The notes: generated by a model not told the origin, from the letters alone. Positions 53,652-63,780 are shown, numbered from the stretch's first letter. The stretch is DNA of 64,000 bases from an uncultured Clostridia bacterium (GCA_944362555.1 CALVTL010000004.1:24525-88524), one strand, 5' to 3'. Numbers and translations are program-made.

Positions 53652-53905
53652 CGGTCACGGGCTCCGACCGCTGCGGCATCATCGCCACGGTCAGCGTCTA
53701 TCTCTATGAACACAAGGTAAACATCGAGGACATCTCCCAGACCATTCTGGGCGATCAGTTCGCCATGATCATGATGGTGGACACCTCCAGGAGCACGGTG
53801 GAATTCGACCGTCTCGGCAAGGAACTCTCCGAACTCGGCGAGAATATCGGCATGACGGTGCGTCTGCAGCACGCGGACATCTTCGACGCCATGCACAACG
53901 TATAA
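53636..53905 (+). CDS. ACT domain protein (UPF0237 type)
   Basis: 89 aa, a single ACT domain: LTVTGSDRCGIIATVSVYLYEHKVNIEDISQ is the conserved first half. The family binds amino acids or similar small ligands. It is regularly paired with a PFL/UPF0210 protein, as here, 12 nt downstream. AAGGAG is upstream of the ATG inside the previous gene. Confidence 0.93.
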   Translation: MRAVLTVTGSDRCGIIATVSVYLYEHKVNIEDISQTILGDQFAMIMMVDTSRSTVEFDRLGKELSELGENIGMTVRLQHADIFDAMHNV

Positions 53906-53917
53906 AAGAAGTAAGGT

Positions 53918-55273
53918 ATGTTCAGTAAATTTGACGTCATTGAAACCATCGAAATGATCGAAAAGGAGCACCTCGACATCCGCACGGTGACGATGGGAAT
54001 TTCGCTCCTTCCCTGCATCCGCGCGAGCGCCAAGGAGACGGCGCAGGCGGTCTACGACCTCGTGTGCCGCAAGGCGGAAAAGCTCGTTCCCACGGCGAAC
54101 GCGCTCTCGGCGGAGTACGGTATCCCCATCGTCAACAAGCGCGTGTCGGTGACGCCCGTCTCCCTCATCACGGCGGCGTTCCCCGGGGAGAGCGCCAAGG
54201 TGGGCGAGGCGCTCGACAGGGCGGCAGGACAGCTCGGCATCGACTTTTTAGGCGGATATTCGGCGCTCGTTCATAAGGGCACGGCGGACTATGAACAGGC
54301 GTTTTTGTACACCATTCCCGAGGTGCTCGCCAATACACAGCGGCTGTGCTCGTCGGTGAACGTCGGCTCGTCCAAGTCGGGCATCAACATGGACGCCGTC
54401 CGCACGATGGGCGAGATCGTCTTAAAGACGGCGCAGCTCACAAAGGATAAGGACGGGCTGGGGTGCGCCAAGCTCGTCGTGTTCTGCAACGCGGTGGAGG
54501 ACAACCCCTTCATGGCGGGGGCGTTCCACGGCGTGGGCGAAGGGGACACCGTCATCAACGTCGGCGTGTCCGGTCCCGGCGTCGTGCAGCACGCGTTGAA
54601 GTTCGTCCCCGACGCCGACCTCACGGACGCGGCGGAGGTCATCAAGCGTACGGCGTTCAAAATTACGCGCGCCGGGCAGCTCATTGCAAAAGAGGCGGCA
54701 AAGCGCCTCTCCGCCCGCTTCGGCATCGTCGACCTTTCGCTCGCGCCCACGCCCGCGCGCGGGGATTCCGTCGCGCACATTCTGGAAGAGCTGGGGCTGG
54801 AAGTGGTGGGCTGCCACGGCACCACGGCGGCGCTCGCCATGCTCAACGACGCGGTGAAGAAGGGCGGCGTCATGGCGTCCTCCCGCGTGGGCGGACTCTC
54901 GGGCGCGTTCATTCCCGTCTCCGAGGACATCGGCATGATCGAATCGGCAGCGGCGGGGCGCATCTCCCTCGACAAATTGGAGGCGATGACGTGCGTCTGC
55001 TCGGTGGGGCTGGATATGATCGCCATCCCGGGCGACACGCCCGCCGAGACCATCTCCGCCATCATCGCGGACGAGGCGGCGATCGGCATGGTCAACAACA
55101 AGACGACGGCGGTGCGCGTCATCCCCGCGCCCGGCAAACAGGTGGGGGAGGAAGTGAGCTTCGGCGGACTTCTGGGGCGCGCGCCCGTCATGCCCGTTCA
55201 TACGGGGGACGCGGGCAAGTTCATTCGCCGCGGCGGGCTCATTCCCGCACCCATCCACAGTTTCAAGAACTAA
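53918..55273 (+). CDS. PFL family protein (UPF0210/DUF711)
   Basis: 451 aa, the expected size. Conserved stretches include [50 protein letters not shown] and a long C-terminal region with [13 protein letters not shown]. It resembles pyruvate-formate-lyase-like folds by family name, but no glycyl-radical motif is seen. The function is unknown; the ACT partner suggests regulation by a small metabolite. Confidence 0.93.
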   Translation: MFSKFDVIETIEMIEKEHLDIRTVTMGISLLPCIRASAKETAQAVYDLVCRKAEKLVPTANALSAEYGIPIVNKRVSVTPVSLITAAFPGESAKVGEALDRAAGQLGIDFLGGYSALVHKGTADYEQAFLYTIPEVLANTQRLCSSVNVGSSKSGINMDAVRTMGEIVLKTAQLTKDKDGLGCAKLVVFCNAVEDNPFMAGAFHGVGEGDTVINVGVSGPGVVQHALKFVPDADLTDAAEVIKRTAFKITRAGQLIAKEAAKRLSARFGIVDLSLAPTPARGDSVAHILEELGLEVVGCHGTTAALAMLNDAVKKGGVMASSRVGGLSGAFIPVSEDIGMIESAAAGRISLDKLEAMTCVCSVGLDMIAIPGDTPAETISAIIADEAAIGMVNNKTTAVRVIPAPGKQVGEEVSFGGLLGRAPVMPVHTGDAGKFIRRGGLIPAPIHSFKN

Positions 55274-55289
55274 ATAAGGAGCTTTTCTC

Positions 55290-57059
55290 ATGGAACGCAA
55301 CAATGTAGAGACCAAATACCGCTGGAAGATGGAGGACGTCTTCCCCTCCGACGAAGCGTGGGAGAAGGCGTATTCCGAGCTGGAGACCCTGCCCGATTTT
55401 GCCGCCTTCCGCGGAACGCTCGGCGATGCGGAGAACGTCGCCGCCTTCTTTGCGGCGACCGCCGAATATGAAAAGAAGCTCATGCTCGTCTATCTCTATG
55501 CCCATTCGCGGCACGACGAGGATCTGCGCGTCACCAAATACAATTCCTATATGGCGAAGGTCATGAGCCTGTTCACAAAGTACGGCGCGGCGACGGCGTT
55601 CGCCGAGCCCGAGCTCATTTCCCTTCCCGAGGAGAAGCTCGCCGCCTTTGTAAAGGACGAGCGCCTCAAAGATCACGACTACGCGCTCTCCCGCATGATC
55701 GCGCGCAAACAGCACGTCCTCTCCGAGAAGGAGGAGGCGCTGCTCGCGCAGGCTGCGGAGCCGCTCGGCGTCTCCTCCGACGTGTTCGATATGCTCGACG
55801 ACGCCGAGCTCAATCTTCCTTATATCACCTATCAGGGCAAGCGCGTCAGGCTCTCGCACGGGCTGTATTCCGTCATTTTGAGCGGAAAGGACAGGGCTGC
55901 GCGCGCGAACGTCTTCAAAAAGTACTACGCCGCGTATGAACGCATCGTCAACACGCTTGCGACCACCTACTTCGGCAACGTCAAAAAGGACATCTTCTAT
56001 AAGAACGCACGCGGCTATCAAAGCTGCCTTGAGATGGCGCTCTCCGAGGAGGACGTCACGCGCGACGTCTATGAAAACCTCATTTCTGCCGTGCACGATG
56101 GAGCGCCCGTCATGCACCGCTATATGCAGGTGCGCAAGCAGGCGCTGGGGCTTGCAGCCATGCACATGTACGACATCTATATCCCGCTTGTCGAGGACGC
56201 CGAGCTGCGCCTTTCCTACGAGGACGCCTACGAGCTCGTCTTAAAGGGGCTTGCGCCGCTCGGAGAGGAGTACATCTCCCTTCTGAAAAAGGGCAGGGAC
56301 GAGCGCTGGATCGACGTGTGCGAGACGGAGGGCAAGGCGAGCGGCGCCTATTCCATCGGCGTCTACGGAACGCACCCCTTTGTGCTTCTGAACTATCAGC
56401 AGACGACGCACGACGTCTTTACCATCGCGCACGAGATGGGGCATTCGCTGCATTCGTGGTACTCCAACAAGACGCAGCCGTACGCCAAATCCGACTATAA
56501 GATTTTCGTTGCGGAAGTGGCGAGCACTGTCAACGAAGTGCTGCTCTTAAAGTACCTTCTGCGCACGTCGGAGGATAAGAACCTGCGCAAGTATCTTCTG
56601 AACTACTTCATGGATATGATCCGCACGACGCTCTTCCGTCAGACGCAGTTTGCCGAGTTCGAGCAGGAGGCGCACGCCATGGCGGAGCGCGGCGAGCCGC
56701 TCAACAAGGACAATCTCTCCGAGCTCTACTATTCGCTCAACAAAAAGTATTACGGAAAGGCGCTCACGCACGACAAGCAGATCGCCATCGAGTGGGCGCG
56801 CATCCCGCACTTCTATCGCTCCTTCTACGTCTATAAGTACGCGACGGGCATCACGGCAGCCATCGCCATTGCCGACAAGATCCTCACCGAGGGCGCGCCC
56901 GCCGTCGAGCGCTATCTCAACTTCTTAAAGGGCGGCTGCTCCACCGACCCCGTGACGCTCTTAAAGGGCGCGGGCGCCGATCTCACCAAAAAGGAGACGT
57001 TCGCCGCCGCCATGAAGGAGTTCACCGACGCGCTCGCGGAATTCGAGGCGCTTGCATAA
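55290..57059 (+). CDS. pepF: Oligoendopeptidase F (M3 family)
   Basis: 589 aa. Zinc motif HEMGH in VFTIAHEMGHSLHSWYS (about 378-394), with downstream Glu in VAEVASTVNEVL. Cleaves short peptides in the cytosol. AAGGAG precedes the ATG. Length is usual. Confidence 0.95.
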   Translation: MERNNVETKYRWKMEDVFPSDEAWEKAYSELETLPDFAAFRGTLGDAENVAAFFAATAEYEKKLMLVYLYAHSRHDEDLRVTKYNSYMAKVMSLFTKYGAATAFAEPELISLPEEKLAAFVKDERLKDHDYALSRMIARKQHVLSEKEEALLAQAAEPLGVSSDVFDMLDDAELNLPYITYQGKRVRLSHGLYSVILSGKDRAARANVFKKYYAAYERIVNTLATTYFGNVKKDIFYKNARGYQSCLEMALSEEDVTRDVYENLISAVHDGAPVMHRYMQVRKQALGLAAMHMYDIYIPLVEDAELRLSYEDAYELVLKGLAPLGEEYISLLKKGRDERWIDVCETEGKASGAYSIGVYGTHPFVLLNYQQTTHDVFTIAHEMGHSLHSWYSNKTQPYAKSDYKIFVAEVASTVNEVLLLKYLLRTSEDKNLRKYLLNYFMDMIRTTLFRQTQFAEFEQEAHAMAERGEPLNKDNLSELYYSLNKKYYGKALTHDKQIAIEWARIPHFYRSFYVYKYATGITAAIAIADKILTEGAPAVERYLNFLKGGCSTDPVTLLKGAGADLTKKETFAAAMKEFTDALAEFEALA

Positions 57060-57089
57060 GACTTGCATAAAACATAAGAGGCAGGGGAT

Positions 57090-58541
57090 ATGTCGAACAA
57101 TCAGATGCCGCACAACCTCGAAGCGGAGGCGGCGCTCCTCGGGTGCATCATCATCGACGGGGACATCCAATCCGAACTATTAGAGACGCTGCGCGGGGAG
57201 GACTTCTATCAGGAGTCCAATCAGCTCATGCTGGACGCCATGCAGAAGGTGTACGCCGCGCACAAGCCCATCGACGTCGTCACGCTCACCGATATGCTGG
57301 AGCGCGAGGGCACGCTGGAGCGCGCGGGCGGCTTGCAGCGCGTCACGGAGCTTGCCGAAGTCACCCCTTCGGCAGCCAATTTCAAGCAGTATTTTGAGAT
57401 CGTCCGCCGCGACGCCATCCGCCGCAGCCTCATCCGCGCGGCAAAAAAGATCATCGAAACGAGCACCAACGGCACGAGCGCGCGCGAGGCGGTGTCTTTT
57501 GCGGAAAAGCAGGTGTACGACATCTCCAAGCAGGAGGACAACAGCCAGCTCGCGGGACTCTCGGACGGCGTCGTCATCCGTCAGGTGCTGGGCAAGTTCG
57601 AGGACATCCAATCCGACCCCAATGCCTTCCGCGGTCTGGAGACGGGCTTCAAGCACCTCGACCGCATCACCAACGGGCTGCAAAAGTCCGACCTCATCGT
57701 GCTTGCGGCGCGCCCCGGCATGGGCAAGACGTCGCTCGCCATGAACATCGTGGAGAACGTCTGCCTCAACAAGGGCAGGACGGCTGCCGTATTTTCCCTC
57801 GAAATGCCCCGTTCGCAGATCGTGCAGCGCCTTCTGTGCGCGCACGCGGGCGTGAGCATGGAGAAGGCGCTCTCGGGCAAGCTCGTGCAGAAGGAGTGGA
57901 AGAACCTCATGATCGCGAGCGACAAATTGCAGCGCAGCAAGCTGTTCATCGACGATTCCTCCCGCGTGACGCCCGCGGAAATTTTGTCGAAGTGCCGCCG
58001 CCTCTCCGCCGCCGTCGGCTCGCTCGATCTCGTGATGATCGACTATATCCAGCTCATGGGGGGCGCGGGCGGAAAAAAGGGGGACGGCTCTTTTGAAAAC
58101 CGTCAGCAGGAGATCGCCTCCATCACGCGCGATCTGAAGATCATGGCGAAGGAGCTGGACGTGCCCGTCATCGCGCTCTCGCAGCTCCGCCGCATCCAGA
58201 CCAAAGAACCGCAGCTCTCCGACCTGCGTGAATCGGGCGCCATTGAGCAGGACGCCGACATCGTCATGTTCATCAACCGCCCCGACGTCACCGCCACGGC
58301 GGAGGAACTCGCCAAAAAGACGGTCGTCAAAGGCGCGGCGGAACTCATTCTCGCCAAGCACCGCAACGGCGCTCTGGGGCGCGTGCAGCTCCGCTTCATC
58401 GGCGAGAGCACCAAGTTCGTCGACGTGGACGAGCAAAACCTGCCCGAGGAGGAACCCGAGTACTACGTCGCCCCGCCCGAGGGTTACCCCGAGGAATATC
58501 CCGGCGAGGGCTTCCCGGACGACGGGGAGTTCCCCGCATGA
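57090..58541 (+). CDS. dnaB: Replicative DNA helicase DnaB
   Basis: 483 aa. The N-terminal domain begins NQMPHNLEAEAALLGCI. A linker and RecA-like domain follow, with Walker A ARPGMGKTS (about 208-216), Walker B DLVMIDYIQLM and the RLRE-like SDLRESGAIEQDAD. It has no intein. The acidic C-terminal tail (Glu/Pro/Gly-rich) is typical. The DnaD-type gene at 44019 could help load it. Confidence 0.96.
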   Translation: MSNNQMPHNLEAEAALLGCIIIDGDIQSELLETLRGEDFYQESNQLMLDAMQKVYAAHKPIDVVTLTDMLEREGTLERAGGLQRVTELAEVTPSAANFKQYFEIVRRDAIRRSLIRAAKKIIETSTNGTSAREAVSFAEKQVYDISKQEDNSQLAGLSDGVVIRQVLGKFEDIQSDPNAFRGLETGFKHLDRITNGLQKSDLIVLAARPGMGKTSLAMNIVENVCLNKGRTAAVFSLEMPRSQIVQRLLCAHAGVSMEKALSGKLVQKEWKNLMIASDKLQRSKLFIDDSSRVTPAEILSKCRRLSAAVGSLDLVMIDYIQLMGGAGGKKGDGSFENRQQEIASITRDLKIMAKELDVPVIALSQLRRIQTKEPQLSDLRESGAIEQDADIVMFINRPDVTATAEELAKKTVVKGAAELILAKHRNGALGRVQLRFIGESTKFVDVDEQNLPEEEPEYYVAPPEGYPEEYPGEGFPDDGEFPA

Positions 58542-59554
58542 CCACGCGCATCCTGCCCGTCACGCCGCAGTCGCTCGCGTATGCAAAAGAGCTCATCGAC
58601 GCGGGCGAAGTCGTCGCCTTTCACACGGAGACCGTCTACGGGCTCGGCGCGGACGCGACGAACGACGAGGCAGTCAGAAAGATCTTCGCCTTAAAGGGGC
58701 GCCCTGCGGACAATCCGCTCATAGCGCACGTCCACGAGGGGTACGATATTTCTTCTCTCGTGGAGACGCCCGCCTGGACAAAACGGCTGCGGGACAGGTT
58801 TTTACCCGGTCCGCTCACCATGGTATACCCCTCCAAGGGAAAGGTGAGCGCGTATGTTTCGAGCGGGCTTCCCACGCTCTCCATCCGCGTTCCGTCCTCG
58901 CCCGCGGCGCAGGCTTTTTTGCGCGCGGTGGACCGTCCCATCGCCGCGCCCAGCGCCAACCGTTCCAAACACGTCTCGCCCGTCACGGCGCAGCACGTCT
59001 ACGACGACTTCGCGGGGGACATCCCGCTCATCCTGGACGGCGGCGCGTCGCAGGGAGGCATCGAGAGCACCGTGCTCGACTGCACGGGCGCGGTCCCGCT
59101 CATCCTGCGTGCGGGGCTCGTCACGCGCGAGATGATCGTCGCAGAGGTGGGCGCGTGCGAAAATTATGTCTTACAAGAGGGCGAAAAGCCCAAGAGCCCG
59201 GGCATGGCGTACAAGCACTACGCGCCCGCCTGCGCTACGAAGTTTTTCGGCGCGCAGGAGCTCTCCGCCGCCGTGCAGTGCTACCAGAACGAGGAGGCGG
59301 CAGGGGGCGCGCCCTGCCTTTTGTGCGAGCACGCCGTCTGCGGGCAATATCCTGCCCTGCGTGCGCTCGATCTGGGGCGCACGCCCGAGGAGATGGCGGC
59401 AAACTTATATGCGCATCTGCGCACGGGCGAACGGCAGGCGACGCTGCTCATCGGCGTCGAGCCGCGCGCACGGGGCGGCGTGATGGACGGCGTCCTCAAC
59501 CGGATGCTGCGCGCGTTCGGTCAGGACGCAAAGGAGCGCCGCCATGACGGTTAA
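58538..59554 (+). CDS. L-threonylcarbamoyladenylate synthase (Sua5 type)
   Basis: 338 aa. The YrdC-like domain has FHTETVYGLGADA, KGRPADNPL and a SANRS motif, and a C-terminal Sua5 domain completes it. It makes the precursor of tRNA t6A. Order here (Sua5, YwlE-like phosphatase, RpiB) matches ywlC-ywlE-ywlF of Bacillus, lacking ywlD. Overlaps dnaB by ATGA. Confidence 0.94.
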   Translation: MTTRILPVTPQSLAYAKELIDAGEVVAFHTETVYGLGADATNDEAVRKIFALKGRPADNPLIAHVHEGYDISSLVETPAWTKRLRDRFLPGPLTMVYPSKGKVSAYVSSGLPTLSIRVPSSPAAQAFLRAVDRPIAAPSANRSKHVSPVTAQHVYDDFAGDIPLILDGGASQGGIESTVLDCTGAVPLILRAGLVTREMIVAEVGACENYVLQEGEKPKSPGMAYKHYAPACATKFFGAQELSAAVQCYQNEEAAGGAPCLLCEHAVCGQYPALRALDLGRTPEEMAANLYAHLRTGERQATLLIGVEPRARGGVMDGVLNRMLRAFGQDAKERRHDG

Positions 59555-60074
59555 AAAGACCAAGACGGATAAGACCGTGACGGTCAAGAAAGGCAACACA
59601 AAACAGGCGGCTGCCGCGCACAAGGCGGGAAAAACGTACAAAAAGATCGTGTTTGTCTGCACGGGCAACACCTGCCGCTCGCCCATGGCGGAGGCGGCAC
59701 TGCGCGCCGAATTGAAGCGCCGCAAGATCCGCTGGTACTCCGTTACTTCAGCGGGGCTGGCGGCGCAGAAGGGCGCGCCGATGGCGGAGAATGCACGAGC
59801 CGTCCTCACGGAGGCGGGCATCCCGTATTCCCAAACCTTTCACGCCAAGCCCCTGACGCCCGCCATGGTGAAGGACGCCTACGCCGTCATCTGCATGACG
59901 CGCGAGCAGGCGGCGCGCATCGGCGGGGACAACGTCTGCGCCATCTCCATGTTCGCGGGAAAGGACATTCCCGACCCGTACGGGCAGGGGATGGAGGTAT
60001 ACCGCGCCACATTGCAGGCGATCGGAAGCTGCCTTCCGCAGCTCATCGCCATTCTCAATATCGGAAACGAATAA
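59544..60074 (+). CDS. Low-molecular-weight phosphatase, protein-arginine phosphatase (YwlE-like)
   Basis: 176 aa. P-loop CTGNTCRS (about 39-46) with Thr after the Asn, the residue reported to favour phospho-arginine over phospho-tyrosine in YwlE; DPYGQ carries the general-acid Asp. A basic 34-residue N-terminal extension (VKKTKTDKTVTVKKG) is unusual. It overlaps the Sua5 gene by 11 nt. Confidence 0.88.
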   Translation: MTVKKTKTDKTVTVKKGNTKQAAAAHKAGKTYKKIVFVCTGNTCRSPMAEAALRAELKRRKIRWYSVTSAGLAAQKGAPMAENARAVLTEAGIPYSQTFHAKPLTPAMVKDAYAVICMTREQAARIGGDNVCAISMFAGKDIPDPYGQGMEVYRATLQAIGSCLPQLIAILNIGNE

Positions 60075-60095
60075 ATTATGAAGGGGGAACACCTT

Positions 60096-60548
60096 ATGAA
60101 AATTGCACTCGGATGCGACCATGGCGGACTTGCGCTCAAAAACGCGGTCAAGGAATGGCTGAAAGCGAACGGCTATGAGGCCGTGGACTTCGGAACGGAC
60201 AGCTTTGCGTCCTGCGACTATCCCGAATTCGCGCAGAACGCGGCGGAGGCGGTCGCAAAGGGGGAATGCGAAAAGGGCATCCTCGTCTGCACGACGGGCA
60301 TCGGCATCTCCATCGCCGCCAACAAGGTGCGCGGCATCCGCTGCGCGCTGTGCTCGGAGCCGCTCTCCGCAAAAATGACGCGCCTGCACAACGACGCCAA
60401 TATGCTCGCGCTCGGCGGCGGGATGATCGGCGTCAATCTCGGGCTGGAGATCGCAAAGACCTTTTTGGAGACGCCCTTTTCGGGGGAGGAAAAGCACGCG
60501 CGCCGCATCGCAAAGATCGCGGCGATCGAGGAGAAATACTGCAAGTAA
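60096..60548 (+). CDS. rpiB: Ribose-5-phosphate isomerase B
   Basis: 150 aa. GCDHGGLALK near the N-terminus, CTTGIGISIAANKVRGIRCALC with the catalytic Cys, and HNDANMLALGG are all RpiB landmarks. Interconverts ribose-5-P and ribulose-5-P. ATG at 60096 has AAGGGGG upstream; an ATG at 60078 is less likely. Confidence 0.96.
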   Translation: MKIALGCDHGGLALKNAVKEWLKANGYEAVDFGTDSFASCDYPEFAQNAAEAVAKGECEKGILVCTTGIGISIAANKVRGIRCALCSEPLSAKMTRLHNDANMLALGGGMIGVNLGLEIAKTFLETPFSGEEKHARRIAKIAAIEEKYCK

Positions 60549-60563
60549 CGGGAGGTGCCGCCG

Positions 60564-62090
60564 ATGAAGGCGCTGCGTGACAAAATCGTCGAATCGCTGA
60601 CGTCCATCCTGCCCATCGCGCTCATCGTGCTCGTTCTGAGCGTGGCGTTCGTGCCGATGGACACGGGTACCTTTGTGCTCTTTCTCGTAGGCGTCGTGCT
60701 GCTCATCGTGGGGCTCGGCTGCTTTATGCTGGGCGCGGATATGTCCATGCTCGTCATCGGCGAGAAGATCGGTACCACCATGACGCGCTCGCGCAAGATC
60801 TGGCTCATCGCGCTCCTGTCCTTCGTCATCGGCATCATCGTGACGATCGCCGAGCCCGATCTGCAGATCCTTGCGGAGCAGGTGCCCGCCATTGCGCAAA
60901 AGACGCCGCTCGGGAACTATCTGCTCATTTTGACGGTGGCGGTGGGCGTCGGCATCTTTTTAACGGTCGGGATGCTGCGCATCGTCCTGCGCATCCCGCT
61001 GCACTATCTGCTCATCGGCTTTTATGTTATCGCCTTTGTCTTGAGCATCTTCGTCTCTCCCGACTTTTGGGCGGTCTCCTTCGACTCGGGCGGGGTGACG
61101 ACGGGTCCCATGACGGTGCCCTTCATCATGTCGCTCGGCGTCGGCGTCGCGTCCATCCGCAGCGGAAAGGGGAGCAAGAACGATTCCTTCGGTCTCGTCG
61201 CCTTTTCGAGCGTGGGCCCCATCATCGCCGTGCTGGTGCTCGGCATCATCTTCCGCATCAGCGACGTGGAGTACGTTCTGGAAGACTTGAAGGTCGTGGA
61301 GGATACGCGCGGCGTGTTCTTCACCTATCTCGAAGGATTCGGGCACTACGCGCAGGAAGTCGCCATCGCCATTTCGCCCATCCTCGTCTTTTTCGTGCTC
61401 TTCCAGCTTTCCGCCCGCGTCTTCCGCAAGCGCCAGCTCGTGCGCATCCTCGTCGGATTTTTGTACACCTTTGTGGGGCTCACCGTCTTTTTGTCGGGTG
61501 CGAACGTCGGGTTCATGCCCGTCGGACGGCTCGTGGGACAGGGACTTGCCTCGCTCTGGGGCGGGTGGCTGCTCATTCCCGTCGGCATGGTCATCGGGTA
61601 CTTCGTGGTCGCGGCAGAACCTGCCGTCCACGTTCTCAACAAGCAGGTGGAGCGCATGAGTGCGGGCGCCATCTCCTCTTCCGCCATGATGAAGGGGATG
61701 TGCATCGGCGTGTGCGCCTCGCTGGGGCTCGCCATGATGCGCATTCTGACGGGCGTCAACATCATGTATATCCTCATCCCGGGGTATGTCATCGCGCTCG
61801 TCCTCACCTTCTTCACGCCGCCTCTTTTTACGGGTATCGCCTTTGACTCGGGCGGCGTGGCGAGCGGTGCGATGGTCTCCTCCTTCGTTCTGCCCATGGC
61901 GATCGGGGCGTGCAGCGTGCTCGACCCAACGGCGATCATGACGCAGGCGTTCGGCTGCGTGGCGTTCGTCGCGCTCACGCCGCTCATCACCATCCAACTC
62001 CTCGGCATCATGTACCGCCGCAAGACGAGCAAGATCAAGCGCAATTTCCTGAGCGTCGAGGACAGGGTGCTCGAATACGAGGTGTACTGA
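60564..62090 (+). CDS. DUF1538 family membrane protein
   Basis: 508 aa with about 12 helices in two similar halves. Each half has a SFDSGGVTTGPMTVPFIMSLG-like signature (the second reads AFDSGGVASGAMVSSFVLPM), consistent with an inverted or tandem repeat transporter. The substrate is unknown. It is directly followed, after one base, by a PII-like protein, so ion or ammonium-linked regulation is plausible. GGAGG precedes the ATG at 60564; GTG at 60555 is the alternative. Confidence 0.88.
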   Translation: MKALRDKIVESLTSILPIALIVLVLSVAFVPMDTGTFVLFLVGVVLLIVGLGCFMLGADMSMLVIGEKIGTTMTRSRKIWLIALLSFVIGIIVTIAEPDLQILAEQVPAIAQKTPLGNYLLILTVAVGVGIFLTVGMLRIVLRIPLHYLLIGFYVIAFVLSIFVSPDFWAVSFDSGGVTTGPMTVPFIMSLGVGVASIRSGKGSKNDSFGLVAFSSVGPIIAVLVLGIIFRISDVEYVLEDLKVVEDTRGVFFTYLEGFGHYAQEVAIAISPILVFFVLFQLSARVFRKRQLVRILVGFLYTFVGLTVFLSGANVGFMPVGRLVGQGLASLWGGWLLIPVGMVIGYFVVAAEPAVHVLNKQVERMSAGAISSSAMMKGMCIGVCASLGLAMMRILTGVNIMYILIPGYVIALVLTFFTPPLFTGIAFDSGGVASGAMVSSFVLPMAIGACSVLDPTAIMTQAFGCVAFVALTPLITIQLLGIMYRRKTSKIKRNFLSVEDRVLEYEVY

Positions 62091-62091
62091 A

Positions 62092-62913
62092 ATGGAAAAA
62101 GTGGAAAAGGGCCGCAAAGACGCGGCGCGCAGGGAGAACGTGCTCGATGCACTCGCCAAGGCGGGGGAGGCGCTCGGCAGCAAGCTGGGCGTGCGTTCCG
62201 CCCCCAAACATCCCAACCGCACCAAGCTGCTCATAAGCATCGTCAACACGCGCGACGAGGCGGCGCTCAAAGAGGCGATCGACGACTTTTCCGTCTCCCT
62301 CTCCGTCGCGTTCGCGGGATTGGGAACGGCGCACTCGCAGGTGCTCGACTATCTCGGCATCGGCGAAACGGAGAAGGTCGTCGTGCTCTCCCTCATCCCG
62401 GAGGGCGATGAAGAGGCGATCATGCGCAGCATCCGCACAAAAATATCGCTCTATCTTGTGGGACGGGGCATTTCCTTTACCGTTCCGCTGACGGCGATCT
62501 CGGAGATCGTGGCAAACGGCATCGCAAGTGCCGCCTCGGAAAAATCGGTAGACGGGAGCAAGATCATGACATCGGAAACCAGAAAATATGACCTCATCGT
62601 GGCATCTCTCGCCGCAGGCTTCGCCGAGGAGGCGATGGAAGCGGCGCGTCAGGCGGGCGCGGCGGGCGGCACCATCATCCACGCGCACGCCATGAACAAC
62701 GCAAAGGCGGAGCAGTTCATCGGCGTCTCCATCATGGAGGAGCGCGACATTCTGCTCATCCTCTGCAAGCGGGACGGCAAACTTCCCGTCATGCAGGCGC
62801 TGTTCGAGAAGGTGGGCTTAAAGACGCAGGCGAACGGCATCATCTTTTCGCTTCCCGTCGACCGCACGGCGGGCATCTCTGCCGCGGACGAAGCGGCGGA
62901 AGAGCACGCATGA
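62092..62913 (+). CDS. Tandem PII-like regulatory protein, partner of DUF1538
   Basis: 273 aa with two ferredoxin-like halves: KLLISIVNTRDEAALKEAI...GTAHSQVLDYLGIG and KYDLIVASLAAGFAEEAMEA...AGAAGGTIIHAHA. The second half has the GAxGGTIxxA turn typical of the PII-like superfamily. The T-loop Tyr seen in GlnB is absent. It probably binds a nucleotide and gates the DUF1538 membrane protein next door. Confidence 0.8.
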   Translation: MEKVEKGRKDAARRENVLDALAKAGEALGSKLGVRSAPKHPNRTKLLISIVNTRDEAALKEAIDDFSVSLSVAFAGLGTAHSQVLDYLGIGETEKVVVLSLIPEGDEEAIMRSIRTKISLYLVGRGISFTVPLTAISEIVANGIASAASEKSVDGSKIMTSETRKYDLIVASLAAGFAEEAMEAARQAGAAGGTIIHAHAMNNAKAEQFIGVSIMEERDILLILCKRDGKLPVMQALFEKVGLKTQANGIIFSLPVDRTAGISAADEAAEEHA

Positions 62914-63605
62914 GCCGCGTCATCGCCATCGGCGGCGGCGAGATCAAGAACCGCGAGACGCTGCTCATCGACGAATATCTCGCCAATGAGGCGAAGAAGG
63001 CGGCGGGGGACAGGCGCGCGTGCGCCCTGTTCCTGCCCACCGCCAGCCACGACTGTATGCCCTATTATAACACCTTCCATAAGGTGTATACGGGCATCTT
63101 CGGCTTGAAGACGGACGTCGCCCTGTGCGTGCGCGGCGCCTTCGACCGCGAGAAGATGCATTCCAAGTTTGAGAAGGCGGATCTTATCTATGTCGGCGGC
63201 GGCAATACCGTGTTCATGCTCGAAACATGGCGGCAGACGGGGCTTCTTGAAGAGATCCGCGCGGCGTATGAGCGCGGCGTTCTCTTCGCGGGGCTGTCCG
63301 CAGGCGCCATCTGCTGGTTCGAGGAGATGTACTCCGATTCCGTCGTCGAGGGGGAATACGCCCTCCATGCGGGACTTGGCTGGATAAAAGGAAAAATTTC
63401 TCCGCATTACAACGAAAGAACGCTTGACTTTGACGAAACGGTGTTGTATAATAGATTTCGCGCTTGGGGCGTGGAGAACAACGCCGCCGTGGAATTTGTG
63501 AACGGCGAGCCCGTTCGGAAGATCGGCAGCGGCAGGGTGTTTGTTCTCGACGGCACCGACGGCGTGTCCGTCAAAAAGACGGAATGGAACGCGGATCAGA
63601 CGTAA
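62910..63605 (+). CDS. Peptidase S51 (dipeptidase E/cyanophycinase-like)
   Basis: 231 aa. IYVGGGNTVFML and GLSAGAICWF with the nucleophile Ser are S51 hallmarks; a HYNERTLDFD segment supplies the His region. It is an Asp-dipeptidase-like or related peptidase; exact substrate not determined. The gene overlaps the PII-like gene by ATGA and is the last gene before tRNA-Leu. Confidence 0.9.
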   Translation: MSRVIAIGGGEIKNRETLLIDEYLANEAKKAAGDRRACALFLPTASHDCMPYYNTFHKVYTGIFGLKTDVALCVRGAFDREKMHSKFEKADLIYVGGGNTVFMLETWRQTGLLEEIRAAYERGVLFAGLSAGAICWFEEMYSDSVVEGEYALHAGLGWIKGKISPHYNERTLDFDETVLYNRFRAWGVENNAAVEFVNGEPVRKIGSGRVFVLDGTDGVSVKKTEWNADQT

Positions 63606-63648
63606 TGTCCCGCTGCGGTGCTCCCGCCGCATGAAAAACGGGGAATAT

Positions 63649-63731
63649 GCGGACGTGGCGAAATTGGCAGACGCGCAGGTTTCAGGTTCCTGTGGGAGAC
63701 CATGGGGGTTCAAGTCCCTTCGTCCGCACCA
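63649..63731 (+). tRNA. tRNA-Leu (anticodon CAG), CCA encoded
   Basis: 83 nt including CCA. Acceptor arm GCGGACG with CGTCCGC, D-arm GGCGAAATTGGCAGACGC, anticodon loop TTCAGGT (CAG), a long variable arm, and T-loop TTCAAGT. This matches a class II tRNA-Leu. The closing pair of the anticodon stem is a T-T mismatch. Confidence 0.95.
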
Positions 63732-63767
63732 AAAGAGAGACGGCGCTTTTGCTCCGTCTCTCTTTTA
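63732..63767 (+). terminator. Terminator after tRNA-Leu
   Basis: AAAAGAGAGACGG / CCGTCTCTCTTTT, 13 bp. Confidence 0.9.
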
Positions 63768-63780
63768 ATATAGAAAAACA

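Noticed and set aside
60960-62270. Long antisense open frame opposite the DUF1538 gene
   Set aside because: A GC-rich shadow of the real gene: His/Asp/Glu-rich product, no ribosome site, no domain.
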